Of a DNA stretch of 47,222 nt, positions 16,457-26,996 are shown in pieces (within the stretch, counting starts at the first letter, position 1; each line of letters begins with the position of its first letter). The DNA is from Nocardia seriolae NBRC 15557 (GTDB lineage Bacteria; Actinomycetota; Actinomycetes; Mycobacteriales; Mycobacteriaceae), in the NCBI RefSeq assembly GCF_007990715.1, contig NZ_BJWY01000046.1, positions 1 to 47,222 on the forward strand. Direction: 5' to 3'. Below the pieces are notes generated by a model. It saw only the letters and a list, made by a program, of their open reading frames with translations. It made no database searches and was not told the origin of the DNA. The position numbers were made by a program, and so were the translations under genes.

Positions 16457-17725
16457 TCAGACAGCGGCGGCGGCTCGCATGGCGGTGGTGATGCGGGCGA
16501 TGTCGTCGGTGGTGCTGATGTACGGCGGCATCGCGTAGATCAGATTGCGGAAAGGGCGGAGCCAGACGCCGGATTCCACTGCCGCGTAGGTGGTTTTGCG
16601 CATGTCCACGGGGTGGTCGAGTTCGATGACGCCGATGGCTCCGCGGATGCGGACGTCGGTGACGCCGGGCAGATCGCGGGCGGGGGCGAGGCCGGAGTGG
16701 AGTTCGGTCTCGATGCGGTGGACCTCGGCTTGCCAGTCACGGGAGAGCAACAGTTCGATGGAGGCGACCGCGACGGCGCAGGCGAGGGGGTTGCCCATGA
16801 AGGTGGGGCCGTGCATGAGGCCGCCGTGGGAGCGGCTGATGGTTTCGGCGATCCGCGAGGTGCACAGGGCCGCGGCGAGGGTCAGGTAGCCGCCGGTGAG
16901 GGCCTTGCCCACGCACATGACATCGGGGCGCACGTCGGCCTGTTCGGCGGCGAAAAGGGTTCCGGTGCGGCCGAATCCGGTGGCGATCTCGTCGAAGACG
17001 AGCAGGACGTCGTGGGCGTCGCAGAGGCGGCGGAGGTCGGACAGGTAGCGCGGGTCGTGGAAGCGCATGCCGCCCGCGCCCTGGACCACGGGTTCCACGA
17101 TGACCGCGGCGAGTTCGTGGGCGTGGGCGGCGATCACCTGTTCGAGTTCCGCGACGTAGTGCGGCTCATAGTTTTCCGGCGGGGCGCCGGCGAAGACCTG
17201 CGGGGTGAGCACGTCGGTCCACAGCGAGTGCATGCCGCCCTCGGGATCGCAGACGCTCATGGGGGTGAAGGTGTCGCCGTGGTAGCCGCCGCGCCAGGTC
17301 ATCAGGCGGTGCTTTTCGGGGCGGCCGAGGGCGCGCTGGTATTGCAGGCACATCTTCGCGGCGACCTCGACCGACACCGAGCCGGAGTCGCAGAGGAAGA
17401 CCTTGTCCAGACCCTCGGGGGTGAGCTCGACCAGCAGCTGCGAGAGCCGGACCGCCGGTTCGTGGGTGAGGCCCCCGAACATCACGTGAATCATCTTGCC
17501 CGCCTGCGCCTGCAGCGCCGCGTCGAGGACCGGGTGCCGGTAGCCGTGGACCGCCGCCCACCACGAGCTCATGCCGTCCACGAGGTCACGCCCATCGGCC
17601 AGGGTGAGCCGGGTGCCAGACGCCGAGGCGACGACGAGCGGTTCCGTCCCGGCCGGGAAGCCGCCGTAGGGATGCCACACGTGCGCCGCGTCGAGGGCGG
17701 TGATCGCGTCGGGGGTCAATGCCAC
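16457..17725 (-). CDS. bioA: Adenosylmethionine-8-amino-7-oxononanoate aminotransferase BioA
   Basis: PLP aminotransferase that makes 7,8-diaminopelargonate using S-adenosylmethionine as amino donor. The 422-residue class III transaminase shows HVWHPYGGF, GMSSWWAAVHGY, RGGYHGDTF, VVQGAGGM, LLVFDEIATGFGRTG (PLP aspartate) and the PLP lysine in CVGKALTGGY. Full length. GTG at 17725 has AAGGA about 6 nt upstream. It has its own BioQ operator at 17749-17765, and here is separated from bioF-bioD by two plus-strand genes, unlike the contiguous bioA-F-D of mycobacteria. Confidence 0.96.
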   Translation of the reverse strand: MALTPDAITALDAAHVWHPYGGFPAGTEPLVVASASGTRLTLADGRDLVDGMSSWWAAVHGYRHPVLDAALQAQAGKMIHVMFGGLTHEPAVRLSQLLVELTPEGLDKVFLCDSGSVSVEVAAKMCLQYQRALGRPEKHRLMTWRGGYHGDTFTPMSVCDPEGGMHSLWTDVLTPQVFAGAPPENYEPHYVAELEQVIAAHAHELAAVIVEPVVQGAGGMRFHDPRYLSDLRRLCDAHDVLLVFDEIATGFGRTGTLFAAEQADVRPDVMCVGKALTGGYLTLAAALCTSRIAETISRSHGGLMHGPTFMGNPLACAVAVASIELLLSRDWQAEVHRIETELHSGLAPARDLPGVTDVRIRGAIGVIELDHPVDMRKTTYAAVESGVWLRPFRNLIYAMPPYISTTDDIARITTAMRAAAAV

Positions 17726-17748
17726 AGGAGGTCCTTACGAGGAGCTGG

Positions 17749-17765
17749 CTTGAACGCCGTTCAAG
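17749..17765. promoter_or_regulatory. BioQ operator upstream of bioA
   Basis: CTTGAACGCCGTTCAAG is a perfect 7-bp inverted repeat around GCC and the most symmetric of the three BioQ sites in the window. It is 23 nt upstream of the bioA start. TAACTT on the minus strand (overlapping the operator's outer edge) is a possible -10. Confidence 0.9.
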
Positions 17766-17802
17766 TTACCACGGACCCTGTCCCGACCCGCCGGTGCGGC
17801 GT

Positions 17803-17825
17803 ATTCTTTGACCCGGTCAAAGAAT
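17803..17825. promoter_or_regulatory. Inverted repeat operator for the MarR-GNAT gene
   Basis: Two perfect 11-bp arms, ATTCTTTGACC and GGTCAAAGAAT, are separated by one C. The repeat ends 10 nt before the ATG of the MarR-type gene. Position and symmetry fit an autoregulatory MarR operator; the assignment to this regulator is inference. Confidence 0.75.
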
Positions 17826-17835
17826 TGGAGCCGAG

Positions 17836-18828
17836 ATGGCAACCAGTACCCGCGAGGGCCCCGTCAGCACCCGCGAAGACCCCGTCGAGGCCCGCCACAT
17901 CGCCGCGATCCGCGCCTTCAACCGGCGCTACACCCGCATCATCGGAGTTCTCCAGGGCGCGATGCTCGGCACCGAATACTCACTCACCGAGGGCCGAATC
18001 CTGTTCGAGCTGGCCGATTTCGGGCCCTCGGAGGTGGTCGACATCCGGCTGGCCCTCGACCTGGACGCCGGATACCTGAGCCGGATCCTGACCAAATTCG
18101 AGGAGCGGGGACTGGTGGCCCGCCGCAGATCGGACTCCGACGGTCGACGCCAGGTGGTGGAGCTGACCGAGACCGGGCGCGCCGCCTTCGACGTCCTGGA
18201 TCGGCGCACCCAGGAACAGATCGGCGGGCTGCTGGTCCCGCACGCGCCCGGCGTGCGCACCCGGCTGGTCGGGGCCATGCGGACCATCGAGCAGATCCTC
18301 GACACCGAGGCCGAACCCGATCCCGCCGCCGTCGTGCTGCGCGAGCCGCGGCCCGGCGAGCACGGCTGGGTGATCGCCCGCAATGCCGAGCTCTACGCCG
18401 AGGAGTTCGGCTGGAACGGTGAGTACGAGGCGCTGGCCGCCAAGATCGTGGCCGACTAGCTCAATTCCCGTGACCCGCAGCGGGAACGGGCCTGGATCGC
18501 CGAGTACCGGGGCGAACCGGTCGGCTGCGTCTATTGCATGCGCGAGCACGACACCGTGGCCCGCCTGCGCCTGCTGCTGGTCGAACCCACCGCGCGCGGC
18601 CTCGGCGTGGGCAGCGCGCTGGTCGACGAATGCCTGCGCTTCGCCACCGAGGCGGGCTACTCCGAGCTGGTGCTGTGGACCAACGACGTGCTCACCTCGG
18701 CCCGCCACATCTACGAGCGCGCGGGTTTCACACTCACCGAATCGAATCCGCACCACAGCTTCGGCGTGGATCTGGTCGGCCAGACCTGGCGGCGGCCACT
18801 GCGACCGGGGGCCGAACCGGCGCGCTAG
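17836..18828 (+). pseudogene. MarR-GNAT fusion gene interrupted by an in-frame TAG
   Basis: Bifunctional regulators with an N-terminal MarR domain and a C-terminal GNAT acetyltransferase of about 310-330 residues are common in actinobacteria. Here the MarR part (RHIAAIRAFNRRYTRI, winged helix SEVVDIRLALDLDAGYLSRI, SDSDGRRQVVELT wing) runs to the linker RPGEHGWVIARNAELYAEEFGW and IVAD, where TAG (18457-18459) stops it after 207 residues. The same frame then continues without a shift as LNSRDPQRERAWIAEYRGEP, LLLVEPTARGLGVGSALVDECL (acetyl-CoA motif), IYERAGF, PHHSFGVDLVGQTW, ending with TAG at 18826-18828. Family members have Tyr or Phe at the interrupted position, so a single base change explains it. 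The MarR part alone may still bind DNA. ATG at 17836 has GGAG upstream and the operator at 17803-17825. Confidence 0.82.
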
Positions 18829-18850
18829 CGGCCGCCGATAGGGTGCCTGC

Positions 18851-20958
<2,108 letters not shown>

Positions 20959-20962
<4 letters not shown>

Positions 20963-23382
20963 TCGATACCGCCATGACCAGCTCGCCCGAACACCACACC
21001 GGCCCCATCGCCCGGCAGACGCCCGTGCGCAGCACCTACCGCCTGCAGCTGCGGCCCGACGCGCTCACCTTCGCGGACGCGCGCTCGATCGCCGAATACC
21101 TGCAGCAGCTGGGCATTTCGCACCTGTACCTGTCGCCCGTCATGACCGCGGCCCGCGGCTCCACGCACGGCTACGACGTCACCGACCCGGCCACGGTCTC
21201 CGCGGCCCTCGGCGGGCCGACCGGGCTCAAGACCCTCGCCGACGAGGTGCGCAGCCGCGGCATGGGTTTGATCGTGGACCTGGTGCCCAACCATGTGGGC
21301 GTGGCCGATCCGCGGCAGAACCAGTGGTGGTGGGATGTGCTGCGGCTGGGCAAGGAGTCGCAGTACGCCTCCTGGTTCGATATCGACTGGACGCCGGGCA
21401 ACGGCGCGGGCGGGCGCATCGCGCTGCCGGTGCTGGCCGGGGAGAACGATCCGGCCGCGCTCACCGTGGACCGCTCCGGACCCGAACCCATGCTGGCGCT
21501 GCACGATATGCGCTTCCCCATCGCGCCCGGCACCGACGGCGAGAACGCGCTGCGCATCCACGACAAACAGCATTACCGGCTGGTCAACTGGAAGTCGGGT
21601 CTGTGCGGGTACCGGCGCTACTTCACCGTCGGCGGGCTGGCCGCCATCCGGCAGGAGAATCCGGACGTCTTCGAGGCCACCCATCGCGAGCTGGCCGCCT
21701 GGTGCGAGCACGACCTGATCGACGGTGTGCGCGTGGATCATCCGGACGGCCTGGCCGATCCGGGCGAGTACCTGCGCCGGTTGCGTCAGCTCATCGGCCC
21801 GCAGCGGCTGCTGCTGGTGGAGAAGGTGCTGTCCAATCGCGAGCCCCTCGACGCCACCCTGCCCATCGACGGCACCACCGGCTACGACGCCCTCGCCGAT
21901 ATCGGCGGCGTGCTCATCGACCCGGACGGCGAGAAGCAGCTGACCGAATTGTCGCGTCAGTTCACCGGTCACGGCAGCGACCGCGCCTGGTTCACCGAGC
22001 AGGAGCACCGGATTCGCCGCGCGGTCGCGGAGACCATGCTGGTGCCCGAGGTGCGCCGCCTGGTCGCCGCCATCAAGCGCGACGCCCGCGCCGACGCCTT
22101 CGACACCATGGCGCTGACCAACGCCACCATCGAGGTGCTCTCGTTCATGCCGGTCTACCGCACCGACTACGCACCGCTGGCCGGGATGGTCGGCGCGGTG
22201 GTGGCCGAGGTGGCGCGCCGCAATGCCGAGCTCACCGCGCCGCTGCAGGTGCTGGTGACCGCGCTGGCCACCGGCGGCGAGGCGGCCACCCGCTTCCACC
22301 AGGTGGGCGGGGCGATGACCGCGAAGGCCGTGGAGGACACCATGTTCTACCGCGCCGCCCGGCTGGTGTCGCTGCAGGAGATGGGCGCGGACCCGGCCCG
22401 CTTCGGCTGCTCGGTCATCGAATTCCACCTGGCCAATGCCGAGCGCGCCGCCCGCTGGCCCGCCACCCTGACGGCGCTGTCCACCCACGACACCAAGCGC
22501 GGCGAGGATGTGCGCGCCCGCATCGGCATGCTCTCGCAGGTGCCCGACATCTGGGCGCGCTCGGTGGGCACCTGGGAGGAGATCGCGCCCGGGCCCGACG
22601 GGGCGACCACCCTGTTCCTGCTGCAGACCATGTTCGGCGTCTGGCCCGCCGACGGCCGCCCGGCGGCCTCGGTGCCCGGGCTGCGCGAGCGGCTGCACCA
22701 GTTCGCGGAGAAGGCCGTTCGCGAGGCGGGCACCCAATCCTCCTGGGAGGAACCCGATATCGAGTTCGAGACGACGGTGCACCGCTGGATCGACACCGTC
22801 CTGGATGGTCCGGTCGGGGCCGAACTCGGCGAATTCGTCAATGATCTGGCCGGGCACGCCTGGACCGACGCGCTCGCGCAGAAGCTGCTACAGCTGTGCG
22901 GCCCCGGCATCCCCGACATCTACCAGGGCTGCGAACTGTGGGAGGACTCGCTCTCCGATCCGGACAACCGCCGCCCGGTCGATTTCACCCACCGCACCCT
23001 GCTGCTGCAATCGCTCACCGGCACACCGGATCTGGACCCCTCCGGCGCGGTCAAGATGTGGATCGCGGCCTACGCGCTGTGGCTGCGCCGCGAACGCCCC
23101 GACTGCTTCGTCGGCGGCACCTACACGCCCCTGTTCGCCTCCGGCGACCGCGCCGGGCACCTCGTCTCCTACGCCCGCGGCCGCTCCGGCGAGACCCCCG
23201 AGGTGATCGTGGCCGTCACCCGCCACAGCATCCGCCTCGACGAGGCGGGCGGCTGGGGCGACACGGTCCTGGATCTGCCGCAGGGACATTGGACCGACCG
23301 GCTCACCGGCCACACCTTCTCCGGCCGCGCCCGGCTCGAGAAGCTGTTCGCCCGGCTGCCGGTGGCCTTGCTCGTGCGCTGA
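20959..23382 (+). CDS. treY: Maltooligosyl trehalose synthase TreY
   Basis: An 807-residue GH13 enzyme that rearranges the reducing-end alpha-1,4 bond of a maltodextrin to alpha,alpha-1,1, giving maltooligosyl trehalose. Landmarks: STYRLQLRPD near the start, ISHLYLSPVMTAARGSTHGYDV, LIVDLVPNHVG, DGVRVDHPDGLADP (nucleophile Asp), LLLVEKVLSNRE (acid/base Glu), LSTHDTKRGEDVRAR, and DIYQGCELWEDSLSDPDNRR. Full length. ATG at 20959 overlaps the glgX stop. Trehalose release from its product needs TreZ, which is not in the window. Trehalose is the acceptor for mycolates in this lineage. Confidence 0.96.
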
Positions 23383-23383
23383 C

Positions 23384-23398
23384 GGCCCGGCTCGGGCC
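23384..23398. terminator. GC hairpin between convergent treY and kinase genes
   Basis: GGCCCG (23384-23389) and CGGGCC (23393-23398) form a perfect 6-bp stem with a 3-nt loop, immediately after the treY stop and before the kinase stop on the other strand. No T-tract. Confidence 0.5.
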
Positions 23399-24850
23399 TC
23401 ACCGCGAGACGGTGCGGCAGGGCGGTTGAATGACGTTGTCGTCGTTGTAGACCGGCCAGTTCATGGCCGCGGAGGTCTGCGGGCCGAAGACACCGTCGCG
23501 GGTGATGGCGTGGCGCTCCTGGACGGTCAGGACGGCACGTTTGGTATCCGCACCGAAAATGCCGTCCACATCGGCGATTTCGACGCTGTAGCAGGTGCGC
23601 AGGGCCGACTGGAGGGTCTTGACGCCCTCGAGGGGCCCCTGGGCGGCGTCCTTGCCCGACAGCAGGCAGCGGCGACCACCGTCGCCGGTCACGGGTACGA
23701 CGGCGTGCAGACCCGGAGCCACCGGCACCGTGGCGGTGTAGACGCAGCGGGCGCTGATCGGTGCCGACGGGGCGGATCCGGCGGCGACCCGGGCGGGCGC
23801 GGAATTCCAGTGCAGGACACCGACTATGACCGCCGCGCCGACCACCACGGCGGCCGTCACCGCGGCGATGGTCACGGTGCGCCGTCGGGTCCCGCGCGGC
23901 CGGACCGAGCCGTCCGCGGGGGTCCCCTTGTCCTCCGGTGCCGTCGGCAGTCGCTCCCCCAGCCCGAGCTGCCGCCACGCTTCGGTGGCCGCCCGGTGCC
24001 GCCGCTCGGCCGCGCGCCGGGCCAGCACGGCCGGTATGCCGCGCCGCGCGGTCCGGTGCAGGGCGAGCGCGGCGGCCGCGGCCAGCTCGCCGCAACTGGC
24101 TTGCCGGTCGGCCGGATTCCACGCGGTGGCCTTGGCCAGCACCGCGCCGAGCGTGCCCGGGAGCCGGGAATCCCGTTCGGGTATCGGCAATTCGCTGGGT
24201 AGCTCGCCGGTTACCAACTGGTACAGCGTGACCGCGAGCGCATGCACGTCCGCGCGCGGCCCCGCCGGGCGGCCGACCCGCTGCTCGGGCGGCGCGTACG
24301 GCTGCGAGAAGGCCCACCGCCCGCTGGCCGTCTGCGTCTCCCCCGCCGCGAGACTGCGCGCGATGCCGAAATCGCCGATCAGCACCCAATCCGCACCCCC
24401 GGTCCCGGTGGTGCGGAAGATATTGGCGGGCTTGACATCCCGGTGTACCACCTGATTCGCGTGCGCGTAGTCGAGGGCATCGGCCACCGCGGCCACCATG
24501 CGCACCGCCCGCGCCGGATCGATGCCGCACGGGTTCTCGTCGATCAGGTCGGCCAGATCCCCGCCGGGCACGTATCGCATGGCCATCCACAGCACGCCGT
24601 GATCGTCGCCGAAACCCTTGATATCGACAATATTCGGATGCTGGAGATTCGCCACCAGCTGGGCCTCGCGCCGGAACTGCGCGGCCCCGGCGGCATCTGC
24701 CACCACCGGCTCGAGCACCTTGAGCGCCACCGGCATCTCCAGTTCGGGATGCCTGGCCAGGTACACGGTCCCCATGCCGCCCGCGCCCAACCGGCGTTCG
24801 ATCACATACCCCGCGAAAACCGCCCCCGCGACCAGCTCGGTAGCGCCCAC
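23399..24850 (-). CDS. Ser/Thr protein kinase with extracellular peptidoglycan-binding domain
   Basis: A 483-residue eukaryotic-like kinase. The N-terminal kinase domain (about 14-280) has the Gly loop LGAGGMGTVY, Lys44 in VALKVLEP, HRDVKPANIF (136-145) and DFG (160-162). A basic juxtamembrane stretch leads to one membrane segment (TIAAVTAAVVVGAAVIVGVL), and the outside part ends in a peptidoglycan-binding-1-like domain (TLQSALRTCYSVEIADVDGI, FGADTKRAVLTVQERHAI, RDGVFGPQTSAAMNW). It thus resembles a PknB-type wall sensor but without PASTA repeats. GTG at 24850 is chosen for the GGAGGAGG 10 nt upstream; an ATG at 24928 has no such site. It is downstream of the DUF2235 gene on the same strand. 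Confidence 0.92.
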   Translation of the reverse strand: MGATELVAGAVFAGYVIERRLGAGGMGTVYLARHPELEMPVALKVLEPVVADAAGAAQFRREAQLVANLQHPNIVDIKGFGDDHGVLWMAMRYVPGGDLADLIDENPCGIDPARAVRMVAAVADALDYAHANQVVHRDVKPANIFRTTGTGGADWVLIGDFGIARSLAAGETQTASGRWAFSQPYAPPEQRVGRPAGPRADVHALAVTLYQLVTGELPSELPIPERDSRLPGTLGAVLAKATAWNPADRQASCGELAAAAALALHRTARRGIPAVLARRAAERRHRAATEAWRQLGLGERLPTAPEDKGTPADGSVRPRGTRRRTVTIAAVTAAVVVGAAVIVGVLHWNSAPARVAAGSAPSAPISARCVYTATVPVAPGLHAVVPVTGDGGRRCLLSGKDAAQGPLEGVKTLQSALRTCYSVEIADVDGIFGADTKRAVLTVQERHAITRDGVFGPQTSAAMNWPVYNDDNVIQPPCRTVSR

Positions 24851-24933
24851 CGTCCGCGCACCTCCTCCCGGAGTCCGCCGATGCGAGGATAACGCCGCGG
24901 CGACGGTCCGGTAGGAGGAAATCAGCATGGCCG

Positions 24934-26085
24934 TCAACTCGCGTGAGCGACCTTGCGCGGCAGCGGAACCAGGTCGACGGGCTCGATCAGATCCGGCGGC
25001 ACCGGACCGCGCCCCGCCGCGCTCCAGCGCTCGATATTGGCCGGGCGGTAGCCCTTCCGGTCCGGGACGGTCGAGGCCAGGAAGCTGTCCTGATCCTCGT
25101 CCTGCAGCAGCTTGCGCCAGGAATCCCAGTAGAAGCGCCGACTGCCCCAACTCGTCGCCAGGCGTAGGTAATTCAGCACCTGGAAGGCGGGGCTCAGCGA
25201 ATCGTGCCGGTGGGCGACGTCGAACGGGCAGCCGCTCAGCAGGGTGTCGCGGCGGTCGCGGTCGAAGGCCAGACCCTCGGCCTCGGCCTCGGCGATCATC
25301 CAGCGCAGGGTGATGTCGGACAGCCCGCAGTCGGAGTAGCCGCCGCCGATATCGCTGTGCACGCCCTCGAACCAGACCTGCTTGACCCGGTCGGGGCGGT
25401 CGTAGAGCTCGCGCTGATCGGCGGGGATCTCCCACAGGCAGGGCGCGAATTCGCGCCGCCGCTCGTCGATGGCCAGCGCCTGCCGCGCGCAGTGCACGAT
25501 GCGCGACAGGCGCAGGTCGTGGAAGCGGTGCCGCCGGGCGGTCAGCCCCGGCACGCCCATCGCCCCGACCGTGTCGAACACGTCCAGGAAGTTGATGGTC
25601 GGGGTTTCGCGGTGGCAGTACTCGGCCCGGAATTCGGCCCACTCCAAGGGATCCGGGTCGTCCGGGTGCGCCCTGCGGGTCCGGTAGATCTCGAGCGCCC
25701 GGGGGTACTTGCCGTGAATGATGGCGTCGTACTTCAGGATTCCGAGCCGGTTGATCAACCCCGCCAGGCTGCGCGCGGTGTACGCACCCCGGCTGAACCC
25801 GAAGATGAAAATCTCGTCGCCCGGTTCCCAGTTCAGCGCCAGCTGCCAGTAGGCCGCCGACAGATTGGCCTCGAGCCCGAGCCCGAAGGCCCCGCCCATG
25901 ATCCGATCCGACAGGAATCCGCGCGAGCCGGGGCCCGACACGTAGCAGATGCGCTGACCGACGGACTTCCCCTCCCTGTCCGCACCGGTCAGCTGCACCG
26001 TCTCCGCGATCTTGACGATGTTCGACACCGTCGTACTGGACTCGGCCTTCCAGGTGCCGTCACAGCACACCACAAGCCTTTTCAT
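24934..26085 (-). CDS. DUF2235 hydrolase (Tle1-like)
   Basis: A 383-residue protein of the DUF2235 family, an alpha/beta-hydrolase group that includes T6SS phospholipase effectors of the Tle1 type and many housekeeping relatives. Seen here: RLVVCCDGTW at the N-terminus, the nucleophile elbow FGFSRGAYTARSLAGLI, VFDTVGAMGVPG (candidate Asp region) and WFEGVHSDIGGGY with a conserved His. No signal peptide or membrane segment. ATG at 26085 has GGGAGG about 9 nt upstream; a longer frame starts at 26121. No T6SS genes are present, so an effector role is not supported. It may share a transcript with the kinase gene downstream. Confidence 0.85.
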   Translation of the reverse strand: MKRLVVCCDGTWKAESSTTVSNIVKIAETVQLTGADREGKSVGQRICYVSGPGSRGFLSDRIMGGAFGLGLEANLSAAYWQLALNWEPGDEIFIFGFSRGAYTARSLAGLINRLGILKYDAIIHGKYPRALEIYRTRRAHPDDPDPLEWAEFRAEYCHRETPTINFLDVFDTVGAMGVPGLTARRHRFHDLRLSRIVHCARQALAIDERRREFAPCLWEIPADQRELYDRPDRVKQVWFEGVHSDIGGGYSDCGLSDITLRWMIAEAEAEGLAFDRDRRDTLLSGCPFDVAHRHDSLSPAFQVLNYLRLATSWGSRRFYWDSWRKLLQDEDQDSFLASTVPDRKGYRPANIERWSAAGRGPVPPDLIEPVDLVPLPRKVAHAS

Positions 26086-26164
26086 GAACGTCAGCCTCCC
26101 GTCCTGACCGTTCGGTTTCACGCGTAGTGAACTACCCGATTTATCCTCGCCCCGCCACGCGCCC

Positions 26165-26221
26165 GTTAACCCGGCGCGCGCCCCCGCAAGTACCGGCCCG
26201 CGCGCTGTTAACGGCGCGCGG
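26165..26221. promoter_or_regulatory. GTTAAC/GCGCGCG repeats in the divergent promoter region
   Basis: Two related blocks lie between the DUF2235 and response regulator genes: GTTAAC followed by a GGCGCGCG run at 26165-26180, and again at 26207-26220. The second is inside an inverted repeat with 8-bp arms CCGCGCGC (26198-26205) and GCGCGCGG (26214-26221) around TGTTAACG. This may be a binding site for the adjacent regulator or a hairpin; which is not decided by sequence. Confidence 0.5.
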
Positions 26222-26274
26222 TCGCTGCGCGATCGCTCATGATTCGTTCACGATCCCTGTGGCACCGTGGTCCC

Positions 26275-26955
26275 ATGTCCGACGATGGAGTGAGCCCCCG
26301 CAGCGCATGGGTCCTGGTGTGCGAGGACGACGAGCAGCTGGGCGAGCGGGTCGCGGACGGGCTGCGCCGCGCCGGATTCATCGTCGATCTGACCCGCAAT
26401 CTCGCCGAGGCGGGCGCGCAGTGCGGGGAGCGGCTCTACGACTGCCTCATCGTGGACCGCGGGCTACCCGACGGCGACGGCCTGGATCTGGTTCGGCGCC
26501 AACGCCGATCGGGTGATCGCACACCCGCACTGCTCATCACCGCCCGCGAGAGCCCCGCCGACCGCAACGAGAGCTACGCCGGGGGCGCGGACGACTACCT
26601 GGCCAAGCCCTTCTCGCTGGCCGAACTCGCCGCCCGAGTGCGGACGCTGTGCACGCTGCGCAAACCGGCGCCGACACCGGTGCTCACCGTCGGCGATCTG
26701 GTGGTGGACCGATTACGCCGCCGGGTCCGGCGCAGCGGTGTGCTGCTGACCATGACCACCCGCGAATTCTGCGCCCTGGAAATGCTGGCCGCGCGCGCCG
26801 GCACCCTGGTCACCCCGGCCGAGATCGCCGCGTTCTGCAGCGATCCCGGCGCTTCGACCACCGTGGTCGACGAGGTGATCACCCGGCTGGACCGCAAGCT
26901 GGGCGAGCCGCAGATCATCCACAGCTCGGCCGCGGGCTACCTGCTGCACGCCTGA
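26275..26955 (+). CDS. Orphan OmpR-family response regulator
   Basis: A 226-residue regulator very similar in layout to the one at 9510-10199: acidic patch CEDDEQLGERVADGLRRAGF, phospho-acceptor Asp61 in LYDCLIVDRGLPDGDGLD, DDYLAKPF with the conserved Lys, and a C-terminal winged helix (TMTTREFCALEMLAARAGTL, TVVDEVITRLDRKLGEP, SAAGYLLHA). The switch position reads LITARES. No histidine kinase lies next to it, so its partner is unknown; cross-talk with the kinase at 8.3-9.5 kb is a possibility. ATG at 26275 gives the receiver domain its normal N-terminus; an earlier ATG at 26239 is less likely. Confidence 0.9.
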   Translation: MSDDGVSPRSAWVLVCEDDEQLGERVADGLRRAGFIVDLTRNLAEAGAQCGERLYDCLIVDRGLPDGDGLDLVRRQRRSGDRTPALLITARESPADRNESYAGGADDYLAKPFSLAELAARVRTLCTLRKPAPTPVLTVGDLVVDRLRRRVRRSGVLLTMTTREFCALEMLAARAGTLVTPAEIAAFCSDPGASTTVVDEVITRLDRKLGEPQIIHSSAAGYLLHA

Positions 26956-26988
26956 ATCACAGCTGCACGCCTGAATCCCCTACGGGGA
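26943..26988. repeat. 16-bp duplication over the stop codon and adjacent hairpin
   Basis: GCTGCACGCCTGAATC occurs at 26943-26958 and again at 26962-26977, duplicating the last codons and TGA of the response regulator. It is followed by TCCCC-TAC-GGGGA (26976-26988), a small hairpin between the convergent regulator and ilvA genes that may act as terminator. Confidence 0.75.
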
Positions 26989-26996
26989 CAACCGGA

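Noticed and set aside
24934..26085. Type VI secretion effector
   Set aside because: Only the DUF2235 fold points that way; no VgrG, Hcp, PAAR or immunity gene is nearby, and T6SS is not expected in this lineage.
23383..26996. A treZ gene expected after treY
   Set aside because: No frame in this interval shows trehalohydrolase motifs; the genes there are a kinase, a DUF2235 protein and a regulator.
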